A stretch of 64,000 nt of DNA from Oscillospiraceae bacterium (GCA_015066515.1 SVOH01000001.1:167469-231468), one strand, 5' to 3'; shown: positions 34,453 through 43,472, numbered from the stretch's first letter. Numbers and translations: made by a program. The notes: a model not told the origin generated them from the letters alone.

Positions 34453-35624
34453 TAGACTATTCAAAAATACTGTCTCGTACCGTGCAAGATATTAAGCCGT
34501 CGGGTATAAGAAAGTTTTTTGACATAGCCGCTACAATGGACGATGTTATATCTTTAGGTGTGGGTGAGCCCGATTTTCAAACACCGTGGTCGGTGCGAAA
34601 AGCAGGTATAACCTCACTTGAAAAAGGAAAAACTAAATATACCTCTAATTCCGGACTTGAGGCACTAAGACGAGAGATATCAAATTATATTAACCGTAAA
34701 TGCGGTGTAAGCTATGAGCCAATTGGCGAAGTTTTAATTTCGGTAGGTGGCAGTGAGGCGATTGACGCAACCTTGCGCGCTATTATAGCACCTGGTGATG
34801 AGGTTATTATACCTCAACCGTCGTACGTTTGTTATGAGCCAATTACCCAGTTGTGTGGGGGCGTTCCGATAATAATTGAAACTCTTGCCGAAAACGATTT
34901 TAAAGTAACGCCAGAGCAACTAAAAAATGCTATAAGCGATAAAACAAAGGCTCTGATTTTGCCGTACCCATGTAACCCTACAGGTGCAATTATGGAAAAA
35001 GCAGACCTGGAAGATTTGGCCGAGGTTTTACGTGACACTAATATTCTTGTTATATCTGATGAAATTTATTCAGAACTTACTTTTTCTGAAAACCCACATA
35101 TTTCGATAGCATCTATCGAAGGTATGCGTGAACGCACGGTTCTTATAAATGGTTTTTCAAAAGCGTTTTCTATGACAGGCTGGCGACTGGGATATGCTTG
35201 CGGACCAAAAGAAATAATATCGCAGCTTACAAAAATTCACCAGTTTGCAATAATGTGTGCTCCAACAACTGCGCAGTATGCCGCAATCGAGGCTATGAGA
35301 AACTGCGATGATGCCGTAAGTGAAATGAAGGCCGAATATAACCGTCGACGTAGACTTATAGTAGACGGATTCAACAAAGCAGGTCTTACCTGTCGTGAAC
35401 CAAAGGGTGCTTTTTACGCTTTTCCTTGTATTAAAAGCACCGGTCTTTCTAGCGAAGAATTTTGCGAGCGTTTGCTTGAAGCAAAGCACGTGGCGGTAGT
35501 TCCGGGTACTGCGTTTGGCAAAGGCGGCGAAGGATTTGTCCGTGCATCGTATTGCTATAGCACAGAACATATTATTGAAGCATTACGCAGGATAGAAGAA
35601 TTTGTAAAGGAGTTACAAAAATGA
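34449..35624 (+). CDS. PLP-dependent class I/II aminotransferase
   Basis: A 391-residue fold-type I aminotransferase with the substrate block SLGVGEPDFQTP, the cofactor-binding SDEIYSELTF and the Schiff-base lysine in INGFSKAFSMTGWRLGYA. It belongs to the broad aspartate/aromatic/PatA group; the amino acid used cannot be fixed by eye. The gene is between its probable Lrp-type regulator and lemA, overlapping both by 4 bp. Confidence 0.9.
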   Translation: MIDYSKILSRTVQDIKPSGIRKFFDIAATMDDVISLGVGEPDFQTPWSVRKAGITSLEKGKTKYTSNSGLEALRREISNYINRKCGVSYEPIGEVLISVGGSEAIDATLRAIIAPGDEVIIPQPSYVCYEPITQLCGGVPIIIETLAENDFKVTPEQLKNAISDKTKALILPYPCNPTGAIMEKADLEDLAEVLRDTNILVISDEIYSELTFSENPHISIASIEGMRERTVLINGFSKAFSMTGWRLGYACGPKEIISQLTKIHQFAIMCAPTTAQYAAIEAMRNCDDAVSEMKAEYNRRRRLIVDGFNKAGLTCREPKGAFYAFPCIKSTGLSSEEFCERLLEAKHVAVVPGTAFGKGGEGFVRASYCYSTEHIIEALRRIEEFVKELQK

Positions 35625-36190
35625 AAAAGGGATTAATCGCTATAATCGCGGTGATTGCCATCGTGGCAATTATTGCAATTTCTTTGGTGTCTTCATATAA
35701 CGGGTTTGTAGATAAAGAAGAAGCGGTGAAAACAGCTCAGTCTACTATATCGGTTCAGCTTCAGCGCAGAGCGGATTTAATACCAAACTTTGTAAACACA
35801 GCAAAAGGCTACTCCGATTACGAGCAGTCAACCCTTGCTGCTGTAACCGAGGCTCGTTCTAAGGTGGCGTCGGCATCAGGCGCCGAAGAACAGGCAAATG
35901 CCAGCGCTCAGCTTGATAGCGCTATTGATATTTGGGTAAACGCTGTAACTGAGGCTTATCCTGAACTTAAAGCCGATAAACTTTATATCGATTTACAAAC
36001 CGAACTTGCAGGCACCGAAAATCGAATTGCGGTAGCGCGCAAAGACTATAATGACGCGGCAAGCATTTACAACAAATCTGTTCGTCGTTTTCCAGGCAGT
36101 CTTTTGGCGGGTATCTTCGGTTTTGAACAGGTAGAATATTTTGAGGCGGACGAATCTGCTAATCAGGCGCCACAGGTAAACTTTGACTGA
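35621..36190 (+). CDS. lemA: LemA family protein
   Basis: A 189-residue membrane protein with one N-terminal helix (residues 3-24) and a helical domain carrying the family motif YNGFVDKEEAVKTAQSTI, the RRADLIPNFVNTAKGY segment and a conserved YN-x-YN-like NDAASIYNKSVRRFP near the C-terminus. LemA proteins are often encoded with TPM-domain proteins, as here. Function unknown, probably envelope-related. Confidence 0.93.
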   Translation: MKKGLIAIIAVIAIVAIIAISLVSSYNGFVDKEEAVKTAQSTISVQLQRRADLIPNFVNTAKGYSDYEQSTLAAVTEARSKVASASGAEEQANASAQLDSAIDIWVNAVTEAYPELKADKLYIDLQTELAGTENRIAVARKDYNDAASIYNKSVRRFPGSLLAGIFGFEQVEYFEADESANQAPQVNFD

Positions 36191-36192
36191 TT

Positions 36193-36996
36193 ATGAATAA
36201 TAAAATTTTAAGGATAGCTGCAATTGTTTTGGTAATGGCTATTTCGCTTTCGCTAGTGTCTTGCGGCAAGCAAACGCGAGAGCAGTATCCCACACCGACC
36301 GATAAATTCTTTGTTAACGATTTTGCAGAGGTTATGACCGAAGCGGATAAAGATGCTGTTTATACAGCGGGTGCCGCATTGCAACAGGCAACCACTGCAC
36401 AGGCGGTAGTTGTAACGGTCGATAGTCTTAATGGAGAACCAATAGAAGATTACGCATTACAGCTTGGTCGTGAGTGGGGCGTGGGCGATAAAGAAAAAAA
36501 TAACGGTGTAGTTATTTTGTTATCGGAATCTGACCGTGAGGTTTATATTGCTGTAGGCTACGGTCTGGAAGGAGCTTTACCCGATAGTAAAACCGGTAGA
36601 ATAATAGACACCTATGGCATTTCGTACTTTTCAAGTGATAAATTTTCGACAGGGCTTGTAAGTGTTTATAATGCCATTGCTAGTGAGATTTACATTGAAT
36701 ACGGCATAGCGCCGGCTGAAAATTATGTGCCGATTGATCAGTTGTCGTCTTCAAAAAGTGAATCTACAACTGCAGGTCAAGTAATAATTTCGTGGTTGGT
36801 GCTTATAGTTTTATTATCGATTTACGTATCGGCTTTTGGTCGTCGCGGTGGATTGTTCCTTTTTGGTGCACCACGTATATTTGGCGGCGGTAGTCACTTT
36901 AACGGTTCGGGCTTTGGTGGTTCGTCGGGAGGCTTTGGCGGCTTTAGTGGCGGCGGAGGTTCTTTTGGTGGCGGCGGAGCAGGACGCAAGTTTTAG
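36193..36996 (+). CDS. TPM-domain lipoprotein with Gly-rich C-terminus
   Basis: A 267-residue protein. The N-terminus has a signal peptide with lipobox LVSC (Cys24), so it is probably membrane-anchored outside. Residues about 35-170 form a TPM (YgcG) domain, starting FVNDFAEVMTEADKDAV. A membrane segment follows (about 196-214) and then a Gly/Ser/Phe-rich tail (GGSSGGFGGFSGGGGSFGG). TPM domains in some bacteria are involved in photosystem repair or phosphatase activity, but the role here is unknown. Paired with LemA. Confidence 0.88.
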   Translation: MNNKILRIAAIVLVMAISLSLVSCGKQTREQYPTPTDKFFVNDFAEVMTEADKDAVYTAGAALQQATTAQAVVVTVDSLNGEPIEDYALQLGREWGVGDKEKNNGVVILLSESDREVYIAVGYGLEGALPDSKTGRIIDTYGISYFSSDKFSTGLVSVYNAIASEIYIEYGIAPAENYVPIDQLSSSKSESTTAGQVIISWLVLIVLLSIYVSAFGRRGGLFLFGAPRIFGGGSHFNGSGFGGSSGGFGGFSGGGGSFGGGGAGRKF

Positions 36997-36999
36997 TAG

Positions 37000-37030
37000 T
37001 AACATTCCCCTTGAAAGAGGGGAATTGTTA
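37000..37030 (+). promoter_or_regulatory. Hairpin covering a possible ribosome site
   Basis: An 11-bp stem with one bulge (37000-37010 with 37019-37030, TAACATTCCCC/GGGGAATTGTTA) contains the GAGGGG that would serve an ATG at 37031. It would hide that site and favour the ATG at 37061. It may also be a fragment of the hairpin repeat family seen at 45929. Confidence 0.45.
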
Positions 37031-37060
37031 ATGTTAAGAAAAATGAATCTAGGTGGAAAA

Positions 37061-38176
37061 ATGTCAGAACAATTTAATAATAAAGATTACGGCGAATATT
37101 TTTCCGCCATTGAAAAAAGTCTTGATAAAAATTCTCAAGCAGTAAAAAAGCAAGATAAAAGCACGCATCAATCTCCCCGTCATAGAATTTTTGGTGGAGT
37201 TATAAAGCTGCGCCCATGGGTTTTTGCTGTAGCAATTTTAATGGTTGCGGTGATACTTTTAATAGTTGCCATACCTAAAAAATCAGACGCAGAAAACAAT
37301 ATATCTTCTGCTATAGAAAGTGCCGACGATTCGGTAAGCGGTGTCAAAGAGTCGAAAGAGGAAAAAATTAATTATTTTGCCGAATATACCGATTCGACAT
37401 CTACAATATCGGATAAGATAGTGAGCCAAAATATTATAGTAATAAACTGTGATTCAAATACCGTTGTGGCAGCTCGCAATGCTACAGAAAGATGTTATCC
37501 GGCGTCTACTACAAAGATAATGACAATTCTTACAGCGGTAGACTATATAACCGATTACAACAAAACCTTTACTTTTAGTTACGAGGTAACTGATCCGTTT
37601 CATGAAGAAGGGGCGACTATAGCGGGCTATGCCAACAATGAAGCTGTAAATATGACAGACCTTATTTACGGAGCAATATTACCTTCTGGCGCAGATGCAA
37701 CGGCGGGTCTTGCGATATCTATTGCCGGCAGTGAAGAAGAATTTGCAAAGCTAATGAACAAAAAGGCGGAGGAGTTAGGACTAAAAAATACGCATTTTAC
37801 TAATGCTAGCGGGCTTTTTGACAAAAACCATTACACAACACCTGAGGATATGGCGGTAATTGTACGAGAGGCTATGAAAAACGAGTTGTGTCGAAAGGTT
37901 TTATCTACCTATCAATATACAACGGCTGCGACTTTGCAACATCCCGAGGGGATTCAATTAACAAGTACCCTGTTTAGCTATATGTATGGAACCGAACCGG
38001 AGGGATCGGACATTTTGGGTGGAAAAACAGGTTTTGTATCTGAATCGGGGTATTGTATAGCATCCTTTGGTAAAAGTGATGAAGGCACAGAATATATATG
38101 CGTAACACTTAAGGGTGCAGGTCTTTGGCCAACGGTTTACGATCAAATAAATCTGTATACGCAATATGCAAAATAA
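37061..38176 (+). CDS. D-alanyl-D-alanine carboxypeptidase (membrane-anchored)
   Basis: A serine-type D,D-carboxypeptidase (S11 family) of about 371 residues. It has a cytoplasmic N-terminus of about 50 residues, one membrane helix (52-71) and an external penicillin-binding domain with SxxK in PASTTKIM (about 149), the SGADAT motif in place of SxN, and KTG in GGKTGFVSESGYC. It trims stem peptides of peptidoglycan. ATG 37061 (AGGTGG upstream) is preferred; ATG 37031 is the alternative, and its ribosome site lies in a hairpin. A longer open frame to 36836 runs through the previous gene and is not real. Confidence 0.87.
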   Translation: MSEQFNNKDYGEYFSAIEKSLDKNSQAVKKQDKSTHQSPRHRIFGGVIKLRPWVFAVAILMVAVILLIVAIPKKSDAENNISSAIESADDSVSGVKESKEEKINYFAEYTDSTSTISDKIVSQNIIVINCDSNTVVAARNATERCYPASTTKIMTILTAVDYITDYNKTFTFSYEVTDPFHEEGATIAGYANNEAVNMTDLIYGAILPSGADATAGLAISIAGSEEEFAKLMNKKAEELGLKNTHFTNASGLFDKNHYTTPEDMAVIVREAMKNELCRKVLSTYQYTTAATLQHPEGIQLTSTLFSYMYGTEPEGSDILGGKTGFVSESGYCIASFGKSDEGTEYICVTLKGAGLWPTVYDQINLYTQYAK

Positions 38177-38180
38177 TATC

Positions 38181-38209
38181 TTGCAAAACTGATGTAAAGA
38201 TGTTATTAT
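38181..38209 (+). promoter_or_regulatory. Promoter of cpsC-cpsD
   Basis: TTGCAA (38181-38186), 17-bp spacer, TATTAT (38204-38209) with an extended -10 TGT. Confidence 0.62.
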
Positions 38210-38255
38210 AAGTATGTATGTGAATCTTATAAAGTTTTTTGAGAAGAGGAACGAG

Positions 38256-38999
38256 ATGGAAGAAAAAACTATAAATATAATGGATCTTGTGATGCTCGCA
38301 TGGCGTAGAATATGGATACTTATTTTAGCCGCTGTGATTTGTGCAGTAGCAGTGTTCAGTTATTGTAAATTTCTTGTTACGCCGGCTTATAGTGCCACAG
38401 CATCAATAATTGCAACAAACGGTGCGGTAACTGTTTATAACGACAAGAGCACTGTTTCGGCAAGCGATCTTTCAGCTTCGCTATATTTGGCGGAAACAGT
38501 AATAGATATTTTAAAAACTCCTGATATTTATAAGGATGTTGCTGACCAGCTTGGCAAAGACTATAATTATCAGAATCTTATGGGTAGGGCTACTGTCGCA
38601 CGAAGAGGCGAAGATACCCTATTTATAGATGTAACATTTTCAAGCACTGATCCAAAAGAGGCTATGCGTATAGCTAACAAGTTTGTAGAAATTTCGTGTG
38701 AATACATACCGGAATATATTCCGCATTCCAGAGCTAAGGTTGCATCTACTGCAATTAAAGCTTCAAAAACATATCCAAGGACCGTAATGTCTACCGGTGT
38801 TGCGGGTGTTGTAGGTGCGGTTGCGGCATATGTTGTATTGTTTATAATCGAGTCCACAAATCGCGCTATAAAGGGCGAAGAGGATTTTGCCAACAATTTC
38901 GATGTTCCGCTTTTAGGCGCTGTTCCTGATTTTGAAAATGTGGATTCAATTGCATATCGCAAAAAGAAAGGCAGAGGAGGTTACGGTAGTGGTTATTAA
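38256..38999 (+). CDS. cpsC: Capsular polysaccharide chain-length/kinase modulator (Wzz domain)
   Basis: A 247-residue polysaccharide co-polymerase: TM1 about 20-38, an external Wzz domain, TM2 about 178-200 and a short cytoplasmic tail that in Gram-positive CpsC proteins activates the CpsD kinase. ATG 38256, after GAGGA, is preferred over 38214. It overlaps the kinase gene by 11 bp, confirming the split CpsC/CpsD form of the tyrosine-kinase pair. Confidence 0.92.
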   Translation: MEEKTINIMDLVMLAWRRIWILILAAVICAVAVFSYCKFLVTPAYSATASIIATNGAVTVYNDKSTVSASDLSASLYLAETVIDILKTPDIYKDVADQLGKDYNYQNLMGRATVARRGEDTLFIDVTFSSTDPKEAMRIANKFVEISCEYIPEYIPHSRAKVASTAIKASKTYPRTVMSTGVAGVVGAVAAYVVLFIIESTNRAIKGEEDFANNFDVPLLGAVPDFENVDSIAYRKKKGRGGYGSGY

Positions 39000-39792
39000 G
39001 AAAAAGAAAACCGACAACAAACCAACCGTTATGAACATAGCCGAAACTCGCCACGTTCCTTTTGCGGTAGTAGAGGCATATAAAACCATTCGTACAAACC
39101 TTACGTTTTTGCTAGCATCAAGTGAATCTAAGGTTTTTGGTATCACAAGCCCAGAAGCAGGTGAAGGTAAGTCTACAACATCGATTAATATGGCAATTGC
39201 TTTTTCACAGCTCGGCGACAAGGTTTTGCTTATCGATGCCGATATGCGTAAGAGTTCTGTCCATAAGAAATTAAAGATTGAAAATACTGCAGGCTTATCA
39301 AATATTCTTGCAGGCTTCAACAAATATTCAGAGGTTATTAATCATATTAGTGATACATTTGATGTGATTACAGCAGGTCAAGTACCTCCAAACCCATCAG
39401 AGCTTTTGGGTTCGGCAAGATTTAAAGAATTGGTAGATACCGTTGGTAAAGAATATAGTTATGTAATTATCGATACACCACCTGTTGATGTTGTAACCGA
39501 TGCATTGGTTATTGCTCCTCAAACGGCAGGTCTTGTGTTGGTTGTAAAGGATCAGGTAACACCAACCGATTCTATACAAAGAGCTATTGAGTCTGCCAAG
39601 TTTGCAAACATCAATATACTTGGTGCAATTATGAATGCCGCAAATCCAAAATCCGGCGGTTATGGTTACCGTAAATACGGATATCGTAAGTATGGCTATT
39701 ATCGCAAGTACGGCTATGCTAAATATGGCTATGGTTACGGTAGTGCGCCAACACTTCAAAAGCCGGAAGAAAGCACCGAGCAACCACAGTAA
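38989..39792 (+). CDS. cpsD: Bacterial tyrosine kinase CpsD
   Basis: A BY-kinase with a P-loop fold: Walker A EAGEGKST (about 56-63), Walker A' LLIDADMRK (about 80-88) and Walker B VIIDTPP. The C-terminus (about 224-252) is a run of Tyr-Gly-Tyr-Arg/Ala-Lys repeats with more than ten tyrosines, the autophosphorylation cluster. GTG 38989 is the start, 8 bp after GAGGAGG; longer starts lack a site. It controls polymer length and export together with CpsC and the phosphatase CpsB downstream. Confidence 0.93.
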   Translation: MVIKKKKTDNKPTVMNIAETRHVPFAVVEAYKTIRTNLTFLLASSESKVFGITSPEAGEGKSTTSINMAIAFSQLGDKVLLIDADMRKSSVHKKLKIENTAGLSNILAGFNKYSEVINHISDTFDVITAGQVPPNPSELLGSARFKELVDTVGKEYSYVIIDTPPVDVVTDALVIAPQTAGLVLVVKDQVTPTDSIQRAIESAKFANINILGAIMNAANPKSGGYGYRKYGYRKYGYYRKYGYAKYGYGYGSAPTLQKPEESTEQPQ

Positions 39793-39796
39793 TTTT

Positions 39797-39832
39797 AAAA
39801 TCGGGAGAACCTTGGCGTTTTCCCGATTTTTT
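39797..39832 (+). terminator. Intrinsic terminator after cpsD
   Basis: A 10-bp stem (AAAATCGGGA with TCCCGATTTT) followed by two more T. It lies between cpsD and cpsB, so cpsB may be expressed by read-through. Confidence 0.8.
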
Positions 39833-39848
39833 GTAAAGAAGGTAAATT

Positions 39849-40574
39849 ATGACTTATCTTGACATACACTCTCACATTCTTCCAGACATTGACGATGGCG
39901 CCAGAGATTTGGAAATGTCGATAACACTATTGCAAATGCTTAAAGACCAAGGTGTGACTCACGTTATTGCAACGCCGCATTTTTATCCCGATAGCGACAA
40001 TGCCGAAGAATATGCAGAGACCACACAAAAAGCGTATATAGAGTTGACAGAAGAGATAAAGCATCGCGATTTGCCAAAGATTTTTCTTGGCTGCGAGCTT
40101 CGATATTTTAACGGTATGGGGAAAAGCAGTGCTATAAAGCAATTTGTAATAAGCGGTACAAAATATCTGCTTTTGGAGCTGCCCTACGGTGCACCTGTTA
40201 CAAAAACCGTTTTGCAGGATATAATAGATATAAGCGAGCGACAAGGACTAGTACCTATACTTGCCCACATTGAACGATACAGTAGGGTATCCGGCTTTAA
40301 AAAATTATTAAAGCTTATATCCGATGGTGTGGCCATAGCGCACATTAATGCGGGGGCTTTGGTTGCGAAAGAAAGCGTGCGTATTAGCGAAAAGCTAATA
40401 AAGGGTGGGTATATATCTTATCTTGCAAGCGATACACATTCGCCAAACAGTCGACCGCCACAAATTGATAAGGCGCTGTCAGTAATAACCGAACGTCTTG
40501 GTAAATCTGTTGCCAATCGATTAATCATTAAATCTAACCGTTTGTTAGAAGAAATTGAGGCTGTTAATGAATAG
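39849..40574 (+). CDS. cpsB: PHP-family protein-tyrosine phosphatase CpsB/YwqE
   Basis: A manganese-dependent phosphatase that dephosphorylates CpsD. The 241-residue protein has the PHP metal motifs: DIHSHILPDIDDGARD (His7, His9), IATPHFYP, a Glu in LGCELRY, AHIERYSRV and SDTHSPNSRPP. Length and motif order match CpsB of streptococci and YwqE of Bacillus. Confidence 0.94.
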   Translation: MTYLDIHSHILPDIDDGARDLEMSITLLQMLKDQGVTHVIATPHFYPDSDNAEEYAETTQKAYIELTEEIKHRDLPKIFLGCELRYFNGMGKSSAIKQFVISGTKYLLLELPYGAPVTKTVLQDIIDISERQGLVPILAHIERYSRVSGFKKLLKLISDGVAIAHINAGALVAKESVRISEKLIKGGYISYLASDTHSPNSRPPQIDKALSVITERLGKSVANRLIIKSNRLLEEIEAVNE

Positions 40575-41388
40575 CAAAAGCTTAAAAATAAATACGCAAG
40601 GCGATTTGGTGTATATTACATTTCCGCGACTTGAAGCGTGCGGCGCAGTGAGGCACATATTTTCAACACGCCTCGGCGGTGTAAGTGACGGGCAGTATAG
40701 CACTATGAACACAAGCTTTTCGAGTGGTGATGAATTCACAAATGTAGAGGAAAACTACCGCCGACTTTGCGGTGCTGTGGGTATAGATGTAAAAAACCTT
40801 GTGCTAAGCCGACAAACTCATACCAATAATGTTCGCATAGTTGCAAAATCCGACTGTGGCACAGGCTATACACGCCCAAGCTTTCAAGATGTTGACGGAC
40901 TTATTACAAACGAATCGGGTGTAGCACTCGTAACGCAGTATGCCGATTGCACGCCACTATTGTTTTGTGACCCCGTAAAGCATGTCTGTGCAACATCTCA
41001 CGCAGGATGGCGTGGTACGGTTAGCGGCATTGGCAGAGTAACTGTAGAAAAAATGATAAATGAATTTGGTTGCGATCCTTCAAATATTATAGCGGCAATA
41101 GGGCCTTGCATATGTCAAAACTGCTACGAGGTTGATACTCCCGTGTTAGATGCCTTTGCTGAAAGCGGAATTGATATAACGGGTGTGTTTTGTGAAGGTC
41201 GAGATGAAAATCACTTTATGCTTAATTTGGTCGAGGCAAATAAAAACATTTTATTATCAGCAGGAATAAAAGAAGAAAATATAGATGTAAGCGATATTTG
41301 TACCTGCTGTAATGCGGGCGAATTACATTCTCATAGGGCAACAGGCGGCAAACGGGGAAACCTTGCCGCAATAATAGAACTTATTTAA
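40567..41388 (+). CDS. Multicopper-oxidase-like laccase-domain protein (YfiH/YlmD family, purine nucleoside enzyme)
   Basis: A 273-residue member of the YfiH family, now known to act on purine nucleosides (adenosine deaminase/phosphorylase-type activity) and not as a true laccase. Conserved segments are RQTHTNNV, ALVTQYADCTPLLF, SHAGWRGTVSG (His/Arg), GPCICQNCYEV and CCNAGELHSHRATGGKRGN. ATG 40567 follows GAGG and overlaps the end of cpsB by 8 bp. No link to capsule control is apparent. Confidence 0.88.
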   Translation: MNSKSLKINTQGDLVYITFPRLEACGAVRHIFSTRLGGVSDGQYSTMNTSFSSGDEFTNVEENYRRLCGAVGIDVKNLVLSRQTHTNNVRIVAKSDCGTGYTRPSFQDVDGLITNESGVALVTQYADCTPLLFCDPVKHVCATSHAGWRGTVSGIGRVTVEKMINEFGCDPSNIIAAIGPCICQNCYEVDTPVLDAFAESGIDITGVFCEGRDENHFMLNLVEANKNILLSAGIKEENIDVSDICTCCNAGELHSHRATGGKRGNLAAIIELI

Positions 41389-41401
41389 GGGGAAATAAAA
41401 A

Positions 41402-42706
41402 ATGAAGTTAAATTATAAGCGTACCATACTTATAGGTTTTGCGTTTATGTCCATATTGGCATTTTGGGAGTTATATGACCAAATCATACCGTATATTCTT
41501 GAGTTTAAGTTTGGATTTTCAACAAAGGTTACTAATGATATTATGTCAGTTGATAATATATTGGCATTGTTTATGTTGCCGCTTTTTGGCAAACTTTCAG
41601 ATAAAACAAATACTCGACTGGGCAAGCGCACCCCGTATGTTCTTTATGGAACTATAGGTGCGGTTGCGCTTATGTGCACCTTAGCAATATTTGAAAAACA
41701 ACATAATAGAATAGGGTTTATAGCGATTCTTATGGCACTGCTTGTGGTTATGGCGACCTACCGTTCGCCTGCCGTGGCGTATATGCCCGACGTTACCGAA
41801 AAGCCGCTTCGCAGCAAGGGTAACGCGATTATAAATCTCGTAGGTTATATCGGCGGAATTTTTGCAACTGTTGTTATGATGATAATGACACCAAGTGAAA
41901 TAAACGACGAGGGCAAGAAAGTGTTTGCTGCTGACCAAAGTTTTTCACCTATATTTTTCATAGTTGCCGCATTTATGTTAGTATCTGTTTTAATTATGGT
42001 ATTTTTTGTTAAAGAAAACAAGGTGCTTGCCGAAACAAATATAAAGGAAGAAGAAACGGCGGATGTCGTTGAAAAGAAAAAACTTTCAAAACCCGTTGCA
42101 AGAAGTTTGGTTCTAATATTGTTGTCGGTATTTTTATGGTATATGTCATATAATGGTGTAACCACGCTGTTTTCAAGATATTGTGAACAGGTATGGGATG
42201 TCCACCCGGGCGTATCGTCGGGCTACAAAATGGTGGCTATGATTACTGCTATTGCCGCTTTTGTTCCGCTTGGTTTTATATCGAGCAAACTTGGAAGAAA
42301 AAAAGCGGTTCTTATGGGAATTGTTCTTATGACGATATGTTATACAACGGCAATATTCATTCAAAAACAAACACCATTAATGTATGTGATTTTTGCGGTC
42401 GTGGGTATCGGTTGGGCTGCTATAAATGTAAACTCATTCCCAATGGTTGTTGAAATGTGCACAGGTTCAGATGTTGGTAAATACACAGGCTATTACTATA
42501 CATTCTCTATGGCAGCGCAAATTGCGACCCCTATGCTTTCGGGACGATTGATAGAAAATCTCCCCCAAATAGGCTACAACATTTTATTCCCCTACGCAGT
42601 GTTCTTCTCTGTAGCATCATTTATAACAATGTGCTTTGTGCGCCACGGTGACTCAAAACCCGAGGCAAAGTCAGCCATCGAAGAGCAATTTGCGGCTGAT
42701 AACTAA
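41402..42706 (+). CDS. MFS transporter, SLC45/GPH-like sugar carrier
   Basis: A 434-residue, 12-helix transporter. The motif between TM2 and TM3, LFGKLSDKTNTRLGKRTPYVLYG, is that of SLC45-like and GPH cation:sugar symporters. The conserved FWELYDQIIP of TM1 also fits. A sugar or glycoside is the expected cargo but is not determined. GGGGAAA precedes the ATG. Confidence 0.83.
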   Translation: MKLNYKRTILIGFAFMSILAFWELYDQIIPYILEFKFGFSTKVTNDIMSVDNILALFMLPLFGKLSDKTNTRLGKRTPYVLYGTIGAVALMCTLAIFEKQHNRIGFIAILMALLVVMATYRSPAVAYMPDVTEKPLRSKGNAIINLVGYIGGIFATVVMMIMTPSEINDEGKKVFAADQSFSPIFFIVAAFMLVSVLIMVFFVKENKVLAETNIKEEETADVVEKKKLSKPVARSLVLILLSVFLWYMSYNGVTTLFSRYCEQVWDVHPGVSSGYKMVAMITAIAAFVPLGFISSKLGRKKAVLMGIVLMTICYTTAIFIQKQTPLMYVIFAVVGIGWAAINVNSFPMVVEMCTGSDVGKYTGYYYTFSMAAQIATPMLSGRLIENLPQIGYNILFPYAVFFSVASFITMCFVRHGDSKPEAKSAIEEQFAADN

Positions 42707-42726
42707 TTGTAAAAAGGAAAATCAAA

Positions 42727-43419
42727 ATGCAATTCAGTGGATTTCAAAAACTAACGCTACTCGATTACCCCGAAAAAACTGCATGCACCCTGTTTACTGC
42801 AGGGTGCAATTTTCGCTGTCCGTTTTGTCATAACGCAGCGCTTGTGACACATATTGATAATTCAAACTATTTTACCGAAGAATATGTTTTGGACTATCTA
42901 AAAAAACGTAGTGGTATTCTTGACGGTATTTGTATCACAGGCGGCGAGCCTTTAATGCATAAGGATTTGCCCGAATTTATTAAAAAGGTAAAAGAGTTAG
43001 GGTATCTTGTAAAGCTTGACACCAACGGTTCGTACCCCGAACGACTTGAGAATCTTATAGACAGCGGTCTTATAGACTACGTTGCAATGGATATAAAAAA
43101 CTCAAAAGAAAAATATCTGCTTACCGCCGAGTGCAGCGAAGAGGATTTACGTAACGTAGAAAAAAGCGTTGAGATTTTAAAACAGGGTAAAATAGATTAC
43201 GAATTCAGAACTACCGTAGTAAAAGAATATCACACGGCCGAAGATATAAAAAAAATAGCCGAGTGGATAAAGGGCGCCGATAAGTACTTTTTGCAAAACT
43301 TTATTGATTCGGGAGATATTATTAAAAATAATTTGTCGGCACATTCTCGCGAAACCCTAGAAGTTATGCGGCTTTGTGCACAAGATATAATACCAAAAGT
43401 GGAAATTAGAGGAATTTAA
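42727..43419 (+). CDS. nrdG: Anaerobic ribonucleotide reductase activating protein
   Basis: A radical-SAM enzyme that generates the glycyl radical on NrdD. The 230-residue protein has the cluster motif C27-x3-C31-x2-C34 (CNFRCPFCH), the GGEPLMHKDL glycine-rich SAM site and a GFQKLTLLDYPEKTA start typical of the long NrdG form. It lies directly before nrdD, but nrdD has its own promoter. Confidence 0.93.
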   Translation: MQFSGFQKLTLLDYPEKTACTLFTAGCNFRCPFCHNAALVTHIDNSNYFTEEYVLDYLKKRSGILDGICITGGEPLMHKDLPEFIKKVKELGYLVKLDTNGSYPERLENLIDSGLIDYVAMDIKNSKEKYLLTAECSEEDLRNVEKSVEILKQGKIDYEFRTTVVKEYHTAEDIKKIAEWIKGADKYFLQNFIDSGDIIKNNLSAHSRETLEVMRLCAQDIIPKVEIRGI

Positions 43420-43435
43420 ACACAATATATTGTGT
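43420..43435 (+). promoter_or_regulatory. NrdR box upstream of nrdD
   Basis: ACACAATATATTGTGT is a perfect palindrome and an exact fit to the known NrdR-box pattern (ACACwATATwTwGTGT-like). It lies directly after the nrdG stop, 8 bp before the -35 box. The symmetry extends to 20 bp (43418-43437). A clear second box at the usual spacing of about 31 bp is not visible; a degenerate match overlaps the -10. Confidence 0.75.
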
Positions 43436-43443
43436 TTTTGCTA

Positions 43444-43472
43444 TTGACAAAGCGTTTGCTATCATATATAAT
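43444..43472 (+). promoter_or_regulatory. Consensus promoter of nrdD
   Basis: TTGACA (43444-43449), 17-bp spacer, TATAAT (43467-43472): a perfect sigma-A consensus. NrdR bound at the adjacent palindrome could block it. Confidence 0.88.

Noticed and set aside
36836..37060. Long upstream extension of the D,D-carboxypeptidase frame
   Set aside because: It runs through the Gly-rich end of the TPM gene in another frame, has no ribosome site, and would add about 75 residues of biased composition before the membrane helix.
39655..39750. Tandem repeats that might suggest a CRISPR or minisatellite
   Set aside because: They encode the Tyr-rich tail of CpsD in frame, lack constant spacers and are imperfect. 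No CRISPR array is present in the window.
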